Shown piece after piece: positions 1 through 5,121 of a DNA stretch of 5,121 nucleotides. Position numbers and translations under genes: made by a program. The notes beneath the pieces were generated by a model that saw only the letters and a program-made list of their open reading frames with translations, did no database searches and was not told the DNA's origin. This DNA is from Ectopseudomonas composti (GTDB taxonomy: Bacteria; Pseudomonadota; Gammaproteobacteria; Pseudomonadales; Pseudomonadaceae), in contig CAMPIF010000359.1 in NCBI GenBank assembly GCA_946886245.1, positions 1 through 5,121 of the forward strand. Direction: 5' to 3'. The first letter of the stretch is position 1; every line of letters starts with the position of its first letter.

Positions 1-2
1 TT

Positions 3-67
3 GCGGCATACCCGGTGCGCATGGCGCACCCTACGTAAAGATCGGTGCACGCCGTGGGGTGCGCCGC
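3..67. repeat. Palindromic intergenic repeat with CGTAGGGTG core, left copy
   Basis: Two nested inverted repeats are visible. The inner hairpin pairs GGTGCGC (14-20) with GCGCACC (24-30) around a 3-base loop. The outer arms, 3-13 and 57-67, match at 9 of 11 positions. The inner right arm runs into CCTACG, so the minus strand reads CGTAGGGTGCGC, the same core found at 2259-2268, 2353-2363 and 5108-5116. It lies just downstream of the minus-strand hydrolase gene, where it could protect the mRNA 3' end or help end transcription, although no U-tract directly follows the hairpin. That this is a dispersed genomic family is from memory of pseudomonad genomes and was not checked. Confidence 0.6.
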
Positions 68-97
68 GATGAAAAAGGTGGTGCAGCGATAATGGTC

Positions 98-679
98 TCA
101 GGCGCGCAAGCGCGACTGCCGTTCGATGCGGCTCTGCAGGCGATACAGATAGCCGAAGCCCTGCTCCCAGTAGCGGTGCCCGGACTTCAGGTTGATATGC
201 CCGACACCGCTCAGAATCATCGCCTCGCTGCCCCAGGCCCGCGCCAGCTCCATGGCGCGCAGGGCGCTGGCCGCTGCGTCGTTGTCGGAACCCACCAGCA
301 GGCTGGGAAAGGGCAGCAGATCACGCGGCATCGGCGCAAAATTCTGCAGCGCCTCGGGGCAGCCCGTCCGCTCGACATCGGCTGGCGCGACCAGCAGCGC
401 ACCGCGCACCCGGCGCAGCAACTCCGCCGGTGCCTGCGCGGCCCAATGCGCCACCGTCACGCAACCCAGGCTGTGGGCGATGAGGATCGTCGGACGCGGA
501 TCGGCGGTGATCGCCTGGTTCAACGTGGCGACCCAGTCAGCCCGTTGCGGGTTGAGCCAGTCCTCCTGCTCCACTCGCGCACTGTTCGGCAGGCTGCGCT
601 GCCAATGGCTTTGCCAATGTTCTTCGGGTGAGCCCTGCCAACCCGGCAGGATCAGATAACGCATTGCTTCGCTGCCCAT
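98..679 (-). CDS. RBBP9/YdeN-family alpha/beta serine hydrolase
   Basis: This encodes a 193-residue cytoplasmic protein with no signal peptide, the usual length for the small RBBP9/YdeN serine hydrolases (Ser_hydrolase family). The N-terminal strand YLILPGW (8-14) is typical of the family. The nucleophile elbow is AHSLG (68-72) with Ser70, close to the classical GxSxG but with Ala in the first position, as is common here. Asp134 in the GSDND segment (130-134) is the likely acid, and His161 in GVGHIN (158-163) completes the triad. The start is supported by GGGAGG on the minus strand, about 7 bases before the ATG; an internal Met6 has no such site. The natural substrate is unknown; members are assigned as carboxylesterases or orphan serine hydrolases. 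It is transcribed divergently from the sulfate operon and shares its upstream region, so co-regulation by sulfur status is possible but not shown. Confidence 0.9.
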   Translation of the reverse strand: MGSEAMRYLILPGWQGSPEEHWQSHWQRSLPNSARVEQEDWLNPQRADWVATLNQAITADPRPTILIAHSLGCVTVAHWAAQAPAELLRRVRGALLVAPADVERTGCPEALQNFAPMPRDLLPFPSLLVGSDNDAAASALRAMELARAWGSEAMILSGVGHINLKSGHRYWEQGFGYLYRLQSRIERQSRLRA

Positions 680-739
680 GACGGCGCCTCCCTGAATCGA
701 TTGGCGTCAGTCTAGGCAGCACGAACCAATTACAAAAAG

Positions 740-761
740 AATAAGAACTTATTTGCTTATT
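740..761. promoter_or_regulatory. ATAAG/CTTAT dyad with repeated half-site
   Basis: AATAAG (740-745) and CTTATT (748-753) form a perfect 6-base inverted repeat around AA. CTTATT recurs at 756-761, giving three half-site copies spaced at 8 bases. Immediately after, TTCC (760-763) and GGAA (769-772) form a further short dyad. Such clustered AT-rich half-sites upstream of a promoter suit a LysR-type regulator such as CysB, but this is inference. Confidence 0.35.
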
Positions 762-810
762 CCACATAGGAAAGAAATCGCACCACGCTTTATATTTCCA
801 AAAAGCATAT

Positions 811-843
811 AAATGTTCTTAAACAATATTTTTAAGAATATTT
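811..843. promoter_or_regulatory. 13-base AT-rich inverted repeat upstream of oscA
   Basis: Arms at 811-823 and 831-843 are complementary at 12 of 13 positions, with one G/T position that would still wobble-pair in RNA; the perfect inner part is TTCTTAAA/TTTAAGAA around a 7-base spacer. No gene ends into it and no T-run follows on the plus strand, so a terminator is unlikely. Its position about 80-110 bases before the oscA start fits an operator or activator site near the promoter. The binding protein is unknown; CysB is the first candidate from context. Confidence 0.45.
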
Positions 844-924
844 AGGTCTCTCTACTATCCGCTCCACGCCAGCGTCGGTACTCCTTACCGCGGCCATGGC
901 GACCTGTTCACAAGGAGCCTGGAA

Positions 925-1107
925 ATGACCGCGACGCTGAGAAACCTCGAAGACCAGGATGAAGCCAGCATCCTGCGCGAGATTCAGACCGCCCTGCAGG
1001 GCCTGAAATTCGGCTCGGTGGAAATCACCGTGCACAACGGCCAGGTCGTGCAGATCGAGCGCAAGGAAAAGATTCGCCTGCAACAACCGAACACCAGGAA
1101 CACCTGA
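925..1107 (+). CDS. oscA: Small sulfur-starvation protein OscA (DUF2292/YezD-type)
   Basis: This encodes a 60-residue soluble protein with no signal peptide or membrane segment. Residues 14-50 carry the YezD/DUF2292 pattern: an amphipathic helix (ILREIQTALQGL), then FGSVEITVHNGQVVQIERKEK, which looks like a short beta-hairpin with a basic end. The tail is polar and probably disordered. AAGGAG (912-917) sits 7 bases before the ATG. In pseudomonads the gene next to sbp with this product is called oscA and has been tied to growth on organosulfur compounds and to chromate tolerance through sulfur demand; its molecular action is unknown. Being first in the operon, ahead of the sulfate importer, supports a role under sulfur limitation. 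The symbol is assigned from size, family pattern and position. Confidence 0.85.
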   Translation: MTATLRNLEDQDEASILREIQTALQGLKFGSVEITVHNGQVVQIERKEKIRLQQPNTRNT

Positions 1108-1144
1108 AGCAAGCAGCCCGACTGGACCACCGGAGGGCGTGACC

Positions 1145-1165
1145 ATGAAAAGAACCCAGCCATGA
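1145..1165 (+). CDS. Possible 6-codon leader peptide (MKRTQP) before sbp
   Basis: An ATG at 1145 is preceded by GGAGG (1132-1136) at an 8-base spacing, a ribosome site as good as those of the real genes. The frame codes only MKRTQP before TGA at 1163-1165. The stop overlaps the ATG of a second short frame (1162) in an ATGA arrangement, which is typical of translational coupling. No known family; assigned only from the ribosome site and the overlap. It may be fortuitous. Confidence 0.3.
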   Translation: MKRTQP

Positions 1166-1302
1166 ACACGCACCGCCCTCGTTGCTGTCGCCCGCGAATG
1201 TGCGACTGGCCGCCACGAACCAGAGCCAACATAAAAATCCAGTCAGGAGCTGCACCATGTCCCTTCGTCGTTTTGCCCTGGCCGCGCTGGCCAGCAGTCT
1301 GA
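1162..1302 (+). CDS. Possible Cys-rich upstream ORF overlapping the sbp start
   Basis: This frame of 46 codons begins at an ATG overlapping the stop of the MKRTQP frame and ends inside sbp, out of frame with it. Its start reads [14 protein letters not shown], so Cys codons fall at positions 8, 9 and 14 (1183-1188 and 1201-1203), with a Met between. Its translation would run across the ribosome site and start of sbp. Cys codons just ahead of a sulfate-binding-protein gene are what a cysteine-sensing attenuator would need; comparable Cys-codon leader ORFs are described before sulfur genes in mycobacteria. The part after about codon 32 is shadow sequence of sbp. Chance is a serious alternative in GC-rich DNA. 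Confidence 0.25.
   Translation: MNTHRPRCCRPRMCDWPPRTRANIKIQSGAAPCPFVVLPWPRWPAV
1245..1249 (+). promoter_or_regulatory. Ribosome binding site deciding the sbp start
   Basis: AGGAG lies 7 bases before the ATG at 1257. The in-frame TTG at 1182 has no such site and would put 25 unrelated residues before the signal peptide. Confidence 0.85.
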
Positions 1303-2255
1303 TCGCCGGCCCGGTGGCCGCCGCGCAAACCCTGCTCAACGTGTCCTACGACCCGACCCGTGAGCTGTACACCGAATTCAACGCCGCCTTCAACCAGCAC
1401 TGGCAGGCCCAGGGCAACGAAGCGCTGACCATCCAGCAATCCCACGGTGGCTCGGGCAAGCAGGCCCGTGCGGTAATCGATGGCCTGCGCGCCGATGTGG
1501 TGACTCTGGCCCTGGCCGGCGATATCGACGAGCTGTACAAGCTCGGCAAGCTGATCCCGGAAAACTGGCAGGAGCGTCTGCCGGACGCCAGCACCCCCTA
1601 CACCTCGACCATCGTGTTCCTGGTGCGCAAGGGCAACCCGAAAGGCCTGAAGGACTGGGATGACCTGGTCAAGCCGGGCGTGGAAGTGATCACCCCGAAC
1701 CCGAAGACCTCCGGCGGCGCACGCTGGAACTTCCTCGCTGCCTGGGCCTATGCCCAGCAGAAGTACGGCAGCGAAGCCGAGGCCAAGGCCTTCACCGAGA
1801 AGCTCTACAAGAACGTCCCGGTGCTCGATACCGGCGCCCGCGGCTCGACCATCACCTTCGTCAACAACGGCATCGGCGACGTGCTGCTGGCCTGGGAGAA
1901 CGAGGCCTTCCTGGCGCTCAAGGAAGAAGGCGGGGAGAACTTCGAGATCGTCGCGCCGTCGCTGTCGATCCTCGCCGAACCGCCGGTGAGCGTGGTCGAT
2001 CAGAACGTCGACAAGAAAGGCACCCGCAAAGTCGCCGAGGCCTACCTCAACTACCTGTACAGCGAGGAAGGCCAACGCATCGCCGCCAGGCACTTCTACC
2101 GCCCACGCAACCAGGCGGTGGCGGCCGAGTTCGCCAAGCAGTTCCCGCAGCTCAAGCTGGTAACCATCGATGCTGACTTCGATGGCTGGAAAACCGCTCA
2201 GCCGAAGTTCTTCAACGATGGCGGCGTCTTCGACCAGATCTACCAGGCCCAGTGA
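1257..2255 (+). CDS. sbp: Periplasmic sulfate-binding protein Sbp
   Basis: This encodes the 332-residue substrate-binding protein of the sulfate ABC importer. Residues 1-23 are a Sec signal peptide: Arg4-Arg5, a hydrophobic stretch, then AAA before Gln24 as the probable cleavage site. The mature protein starts [13 protein letters not shown], as in enterobacterial Sbp. Both family signatures are present: the SHGGSGKQ region (62-69) and NPKTSGGAR (148-156). By comparison with the Salmonella sulfate-binding protein, ligand contacts should be Asp32, Ser66, Ser152-Gly154, Ala194 and Trp213, all conserved. Sulfate rather than thiosulfate is therefore the likely main ligand, though the two overlap in this family. 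It is separated from oscA by 149 bases and from the permease genes by a hairpin repeat, which may allow it to be made in excess over the membrane components. Confidence 0.96.
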   Translation: MSLRRFALAALASSLIAGPVAAAQTLLNVSYDPTRELYTEFNAAFNQHWQAQGNEALTIQQSHGGSGKQARAVIDGLRADVVTLALAGDIDELYKLGKLIPENWQERLPDASTPYTSTIVFLVRKGNPKGLKDWDDLVKPGVEVITPNPKTSGGARWNFLAAWAYAQQKYGSEAEAKAFTEKLYKNVPVLDTGARGSTITFVNNGIGDVLLAWENEAFLALKEEGGENFEIVAPSLSILAEPPVSVVDQNVDKKGTRKVAEAYLNYLYSEEGQRIAARHFYRPRNQAVAAEFAKQFPQLKLVTIDADFDGWKTAQPKFFNDGGVFDQIYQAQ

Positions 2256-2258
2256 TCC

Positions 2259-2340
2259 GTAGGGTGGATCACGCTGCACCGATCCACCATCGCCCCCTGC
2301 GAGCGCCGCTGGTGGAAGTGAAAAGCGACTTCCACCCTAC
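2259..2340. repeat. Composite palindromic repeat between sbp and cysT
   Basis: The 82-base element has perfect 10-base terminal inverted repeats, GTAGGGTGGA (2259-2268) and TCCACCCTAC (2331-2340). Inside are two further perfect hairpins: GGTGGATC/GATCCACC (2263-2270 and 2281-2288, 10-base loop) and GGTGGAAGT/ACTTCCACC (2311-2319 and 2328-2336, 8-base loop). It begins 4 bases after the sbp stop and codes for nothing. It resembles REP-type or MITE-like intergenic repeats of pseudomonads; the family name is not certain. By analogy with REP elements between malE and malF of E. coli, it could shield the upstream sbp mRNA from 3' exonucleases and lower downstream expression. Confidence 0.8.
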
Positions 2341-2352
2341 ACACCAGGCTGC

Positions 2353-2363
2353 GCGCACCCTAC
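2353..2363 (-). repeat. Extra copy of the CGTAGGGTG-type repeat core
   Basis: GCGCACCCTAC here repeats 11 bases of the left-edge element (24-34) exactly, in the same orientation. It stands alone, 12 bases beyond the composite palindrome, with no pairing arm close by. It may be the remnant of a second element. Confidence 0.45.
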
Positions 2364-2381
2364 TCCGCACAGGTTCATTCC

Positions 2382-3200
2382 ATGTCCCACCGCACATCCC
2401 CCGTCATACCCGGCTTCGGGCTGACGCTGGGTTACACCCTGGTGTACCTCAGTCTGTTGGTGCTGATTCCCCTGGGTGCCATGTTCGTCCACGCTGCCCA
2501 GCTCACCTGGGATCAGTTCTGGGCAATCATTTCCTCAGCGCGCGTGCTGGCCGCCCTGAAACTGAGCGTCGGCACCGCCTTTCTCGCGGCCATCATCAAC
2601 GGCGTGATCGGTACCCTGCTGGCCTGGGTGCTGGTGCGCTACACCTTCCCCGGTCGCAAGATCATCGAGGCGATGATCGACCTGCCGTTCGCCCTGCCCA
2701 CGGCCGTTGCCGGTATCGCCCTGACCGCGCTCTATGCGCCCAACGGTTTGATCGGCCAGTTCGCCACGGCCCTGGGCTTCAAGATCGCCTATGCGCCGCT
2801 GGGTATCACCCTGGCGCTGACCTTCGTCACCCTGCCCTTCGTCGTGCGCACCCTGCAGCCGGTGCTGGCCGACATCCCGCGCGAGGTCGAGGAAGCCGCC
2901 GCCTGCCTCGGTGCCAAGCCGCTGCAGGTGGCACGCCATGTACTGCTGCCGGCGCTGCTGCCGGCATGGCTGACCGGCTTCGCCCTGGCCTTCGCCCGTG
3001 GCGTGGGCGAATACGGTTCGGTGATCTTCATCGCCGGCAACATGCCGATGAAGACCGAGATCCTGCCGCTGCTGATCATGGTGCAGCTGGACCAGTACAA
3101 CTATGCCGGCGCCACCGCCATCGGCGTGCTGATGCTGGTGGTGTCGTTCATCCTGCTGCTGCTGATCAACCTGCTGCAGCGCCGCATCAGCCATTCTTGA
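2382..3200 (+). CDS. cysT: Sulfate ABC transporter permease CysT (CysU)
   Basis: This encodes a 272-residue inner-membrane protein, one half of the sulfate channel, pairing with CysW. About six membrane segments are visible near residues 13-37, 60-86, 100-120, 138-158, 192-216 and 243-266. The EAA coupling loop that docks on the ATPase is at 168-190 ([23 protein letters not shown] begins and ends it; Glu171 and Gly177 are key). [14 protein letters not shown] (207-220) is characteristic of CysT/CysU. The N-terminus [14 protein letters not shown] (6-19) matches pseudomonad homologues as remembered and supports this start. The ribosome site is poor: only AGG (2371-2373), 8 bases before the ATG, weaker than those of its neighbours. 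This, with the repeat just upstream, suggests lower synthesis than Sbp. Confidence 0.95.
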   Translation: MSHRTSPVIPGFGLTLGYTLVYLSLLVLIPLGAMFVHAAQLTWDQFWAIISSARVLAALKLSVGTAFLAAIINGVIGTLLAWVLVRYTFPGRKIIEAMIDLPFALPTAVAGIALTALYAPNGLIGQFATALGFKIAYAPLGITLALTFVTLPFVVRTLQPVLADIPREVEEAAACLGAKPLQVARHVLLPALLPAWLTGFALAFARGVGEYGSVIFIAGNMPMKTEILPLLIMVQLDQYNYAGATAIGVLMLVVSFILLLLINLLQRRISHS

Positions 3201-3210
3201 GGAGCCAGGC

Positions 3211-4083
3211 ATGTCATCTGCAACCCTGACGGCCAGCGCCGTCAACAATGCCGCGCGCCGCGGTAACGCCCTGGGCCGCCGCCTGCTGATCATTTCGGCC
3301 TGGCTGGTGTTCGCCTTCTTTCTGCTGCTGCCCTTGTTCGTGGTGGCAAGCGAGGCGCTCAAACAGAGCGTCGGCGTGTTCGTCGCCTCGATCCTCGAAC
3401 CCGACGCCATCAGCGCACTGAAACTGACCCTGCTCGCCGTGGGCATCGCAGTGCCGCTCAACCTGGTGTTCGGCGTGGCCGCCGCCTGGTGCGTGAGCAA
3501 GTACCAGTTTCGCGGCAAGAGCGTGCTGGTGACCCTGATCGACCTGCCGTTCTCGGTATCGCCGGTCATCGCCGGCCTGATCTATGTGCTGCTGTTCGGC
3601 GCCCAGGGCTTCTTCGGCCCCTGGTTGCGCGAGCACGACATCCAGATCATCTTCGCCCTGCCCGGCATCGTCCTCGCCACCGTGTTCGTCACCCTGCCCT
3701 TCGTCGCCCGCGAGCTGATCCCGCTGATGCAGGAGCAGGGCACACAGGAGGAAGAGGCCGCGCGCCTGCTCGGTGCCAACGGCTGGCAGATGTTCTGGCA
3801 CGTGACGCTGCCCAATATCAAATGGGGCCTGATCTACGGCGTGGTGCTGTGCACCGCCCGGGCGATGGGCGAGTTCGGCGCGGTATCGGTGGTCTCCGGG
3901 CACATCCGCGGCTACACCAACACGCTGCCGCTGCATGTCGAGATTCTCTATAACGAATACAATCACGTCGCCGCCTTCAGCGTTGCCAGCCTGCTGCTGC
4001 TTCTGGCGCTGTTCATCCTGCTGCTCAAGCAGTGGAGCGAATCCCGTATCAACCGCCGCAAAGCCAGTGCTGGCGAGGAATAA
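3211..4083 (+). CDS. cysW: Sulfate ABC transporter permease CysW
   Basis: This encodes a 290-residue inner-membrane permease, the partner of CysT. After a polar N-terminal cytoplasmic stretch (1-23), about six membrane segments lie near residues 24-46, 70-96, 108-131, 146-170, 205-229 and 255-273. The EAA loop is at 179-201, with [15 protein letters not shown] at its heart. [19 protein letters not shown] (216-234) is diagnostic of CysW rather than CysT or molybdate permeases. GAGGAG (3199-3204) overlaps the end of cysT and lies 6 bases before the ATG, so the two genes are probably translationally coupled. The C-terminal tail (275-290) is basic and polar, in the cytoplasm. No unusual changes are visible. 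Confidence 0.95.
   Translation: MSSATLTASAVNNAARRGNALGRRLLIISAWLVFAFFLLLPLFVVASEALKQSVGVFVASILEPDAISALKLTLLAVGIAVPLNLVFGVAAAWCVSKYQFRGKSVLVTLIDLPFSVSPVIAGLIYVLLFGAQGFFGPWLREHDIQIIFALPGIVLATVFVTLPFVARELIPLMQEQGTQEEEAARLLGANGWQMFWHVTLPNIKWGLIYGVVLCTARAMGEFGAVSVVSGHIRGYTNTLPLHVEILYNEYNHVAAFSVASLLLLLALFILLLKQWSESRINRRKASAGEE
4075..4079 (+). promoter_or_regulatory. Ribosome binding site deciding the cysA start
   Basis: GAGGA within the last codons of cysW lies 6 bases before the ATG at 4086. An in-frame GTG at 4032 would overlap cysW by 52 bases and add 18 residues not typical of CysA. Confidence 0.8.
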
Positions 4084-4085
4084 AC

Positions 4086-5078
4086 ATGAGTATCGAAATC
4101 CGTAACGTCAGCAAGAACTTCAATGCGTTCAAAGCGCTGAACGAGATCAATCTGAACATCCAGAGCGGCGAACTGGTCGCCCTGCTCGGCCCGTCCGGCT
4201 GCGGCAAGACCACCCTGCTGCGCATCATCGCCGGCCTGGAAACCCCGGACAGCGGCACCATCGAGTTCCACGGCGAGGACGTCTCCAACCACGACGTGCG
4301 TGATCGCAACGTCGGCTTCGTGTTCCAGCACTACGCGCTGTTCCGCCACATGACGGTGTTCGACAACGTCGCCTTCGGCCTGCGCATGAAGCCCAAGCGC
4401 GAGCGCCCGAGCGAAGCGGTGATCCAGCAGAAGGTGCACGAGCTGCTCGACCTGGTGCAGCTCGACTGGCTCGGCGATCGCTACCCGGAGCAGCTCTCCG
4501 GCGGTCAGCGCCAGCGTATCGCCCTGGCCCGCGCCCTGGCAGTGGAGCCGAAAGTGCTGCTGCTCGACGAACCCTTCGGCGCGCTGGACGCCAAGGTGCG
4601 CAAGGAGCTGCGCCGCTGGCTGGCGCGCCTGCACGAGGACGTGCACCTGACCAGCGTATTCGTCACCCACGATCAGGAAGAAGCCATGGAAGTGGCCGAC
4701 CGCATCGTGGTGATGAACAAGGGCGTGATCGAGCAGATCGGCACGCCGGCCGAAGTCTACGAGTATCCGGCCAGCGATTTCGTCTACCACTTCCTCGGCG
4801 ACGCCAACCGCCTCTACGTCGGCAATGATCACCACGTGCTGTTCCGCCCACACGAGGTCGACCTGTCCAGCGAACCGAGCCCGGAGCACAAGGCCGGCGA
4901 GGTGCGTGACATCCGCCTGCTCGGCGCGATCACCCGCATCACCCTCAAGGTCGAAGGCCAGGACGAGCTGATCGAGGCCGAAGTGGCCAAGGATCACGTC
5001 AGCCTGGACAACCTCGCCCGCGGCACCACCCTGTACTTCAAACCCAAGGGCGGCAAGCCGGTCAGCGCCCAGGTGTAG
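4086..5078 (+). CDS. cysA: Sulfate/thiosulfate ABC transporter ATP-binding protein CysA
   Basis: This encodes a 330-residue cytoplasmic ATPase that works as a dimer to drive import through CysT/CysW. All nucleotide-binding elements are present: Walker [10 protein letters not shown] (35-43), Q-loop Gln81, signature LSGGQ (137-141), Walker B LLLDEP (158-163) with Glu162, D-loop GALD (165-168) and switch His195. Residues 76-90, with [17 protein letters not shown], are characteristic of CysA. A C-terminal regulatory domain of the TOBE type spans about 240-327, with FRPHEVDL (253-260). E. coli CysA is about 365 residues; the shorter C-terminus here matches the usual pseudomonad form, so this is not a truncation. 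The gene begins 2 bases after the cysW stop, so coupling is likely. It is the last gene of the operon within the window. Confidence 0.96.
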   Translation: MSIEIRNVSKNFNAFKALNEINLNIQSGELVALLGPSGCGKTTLLRIIAGLETPDSGTIEFHGEDVSNHDVRDRNVGFVFQHYALFRHMTVFDNVAFGLRMKPKRERPSEAVIQQKVHELLDLVQLDWLGDRYPEQLSGGQRQRIALARALAVEPKVLLLDEPFGALDAKVRKELRRWLARLHEDVHLTSVFVTHDQEEAMEVADRIVVMNKGVIEQIGTPAEVYEYPASDFVYHFLGDANRLYVGNDHHVLFRPHEVDLSSEPSPEHKAGEVRDIRLLGAITRITLKVEGQDELIEAEVAKDHVSLDNLARGTTLYFKPKGGKPVSAQV

Positions 5079-5090
5079 CACTTCCTGGGC
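5067..5090 (+). other. Short hairpin across the cysA stop codon
   Basis: GCCCAGG (5067-5073) pairs with CCTGGGC (5084-5090) around a 10-base loop that contains the cysA stop codon. No T-run follows, so it is not a standard intrinsic terminator. Any operon terminator would be further right, possibly within the repeat that begins at 5108. Confidence 0.3.
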
Positions 5091-5107
5091 TGGGCCGGGC
5101 GATAGTA

Positions 5108-5121
5108 CGTAGGGTGAGCGC
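5108..5121 (+). repeat. CGTAGGGTG repeat, right copy, cut by window end
   Basis: CGTAGGGTG followed by AGCGC matches the core of the left-edge and sbp-cysT elements, in plus orientation. Only one arm is inside the window, so whether a palindrome follows cannot be seen. Its position 29 bases after cysA is like that of the composite element just after sbp. Confidence 0.55.

Larger units (their letters stand above)
720..862. promoter_or_regulatory. AT-rich divergent control region of the oscA-sbp-cysTWA operon
   Basis: Within GC-rich surroundings, about 727-845 is strongly AT-rich and non-coding on both strands. It lies between the divergent hydrolase and oscA genes and holds the two dyads annotated separately. 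Possible -10 hexamers on the plus strand are TATATT (791-796), TATAAA (808-813) and TACTAT (853-858). None has a good TTGACA-like -35 at 16-18 bases, as expected of an activator-dependent promoter. Sulfate-uptake operons in gamma-proteobacteria are typically activated by the LysR-type regulator CysB with N-acetylserine. That CysB acts here is inferred from the regulated genes, not from a recognised consensus. The transcription start cannot be placed. Confidence 0.55.

Noticed and set aside
59..631. 190-residue plus-strand frame opposite the hydrolase
   Set aside because: Starts inside the palindromic repeat and shows no domain, whereas the minus-strand frame has a complete catalytic triad.
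811..843. AT-rich dyad as an intrinsic terminator
   Set aside because: No gene is transcribed into it from either side in a way that needs ending, the stem is AT-rich, and no T-run follows.
1182..1256. N-terminal extension of sbp from a TTG start
   Set aside because: Would bury the signal peptide behind 25 residues; the ATG at 1257 has a well-placed AGGAG.
984..2279. 431-residue minus-strand frame across oscA and sbp
   Set aside because: It mirrors sbp codons, has biased low-complexity composition and no domain, and lies opposite an unmistakable gene.
2252..3229. 325-residue plus-strand frame overlapping cysT
   Set aside because: Different frame from the real permease; His/Arg/Pro/Ala-rich with no hydrophobic segment pattern.
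2535..3569. 344-residue minus-strand frame across cysT and cysW
   Set aside because: Gln/Arg/His/Gly-rich composition is typical of antisense translation of GC-rich membrane-protein genes; no recognisable domain.
4032..4085. N-terminal extension of cysA from a GTG start
   Set aside because: Overlaps cysW coding sequence and lacks a ribosome site; the ATG at 4086 gives the usual [10 protein letters not shown] start.
2382..5078. Molybdate, thiosulfate-only or other oxyanion transporter
   Set aside because: Sbp carries the sulfate ligand residues and both sulfate-binding signatures, there are two separate permeases, and CysA/CysT/CysW motifs match the sulfate system; molybdate systems use one permease.
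3963..5081. 372-residue minus-strand frame opposite cysA
   Set aside because: Antisense shadow of a fully motif-supported ATPase gene; no family features.

Overview
The window reads as chromosomal DNA of a GC-rich pseudomonad (Pseudomonas or a close relative). This is inferred from the gene order oscA-sbp-cysT-cysW-cysA, the roughly 330-residue CysA, the codon bias, and intergenic repeats with a CGTAGGGTG core that I recall as common in this group. The species cannot be fixed from sequence alone.

Layout: bases 1-97 hold a palindromic intergenic repeat. Bases 98-679 (minus strand) encode a small serine hydrolase of the RBBP9/YdeN type. Bases 680-924 form a divergent intergenic region whose middle (about 727-845) is strikingly AT-rich and contains two inverted repeats; it is the likely control region of the sulfur operon. 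On the plus strand follow oscA (925-1107), a 149-base spacer with possible cysteine-codon leader ORFs, sbp (1257-2255), a 126-base spacer holding a composite palindromic repeat, then cysT (2382-3200), cysW (3211-4083) and cysA (4086-5078), the last three tightly packed. The right edge begins another copy of the CGTAGGGTG repeat.

How the genes work together: Sbp captures sulfate in the periplasm and delivers it to a CysT/CysW channel driven by an ATPase dimer of CysA, which supplies sulfate for assimilation into cysteine. OscA is a small cytoplasmic DUF2292/YezD-type protein linked in pseudomonads to growth under sulfur limitation; its biochemical role is not settled. The system itself is well known. 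The less ordinary parts are non-coding: the AT-rich dyads before oscA, the Cys-Cys leader ORF before sbp with a stem that could mask its leader ribosome site, and the hairpin repeat between the binding-protein gene and the permease genes. I see no mobile-element genes, tRNA, rRNA or CRISPR array, and no broken genes.
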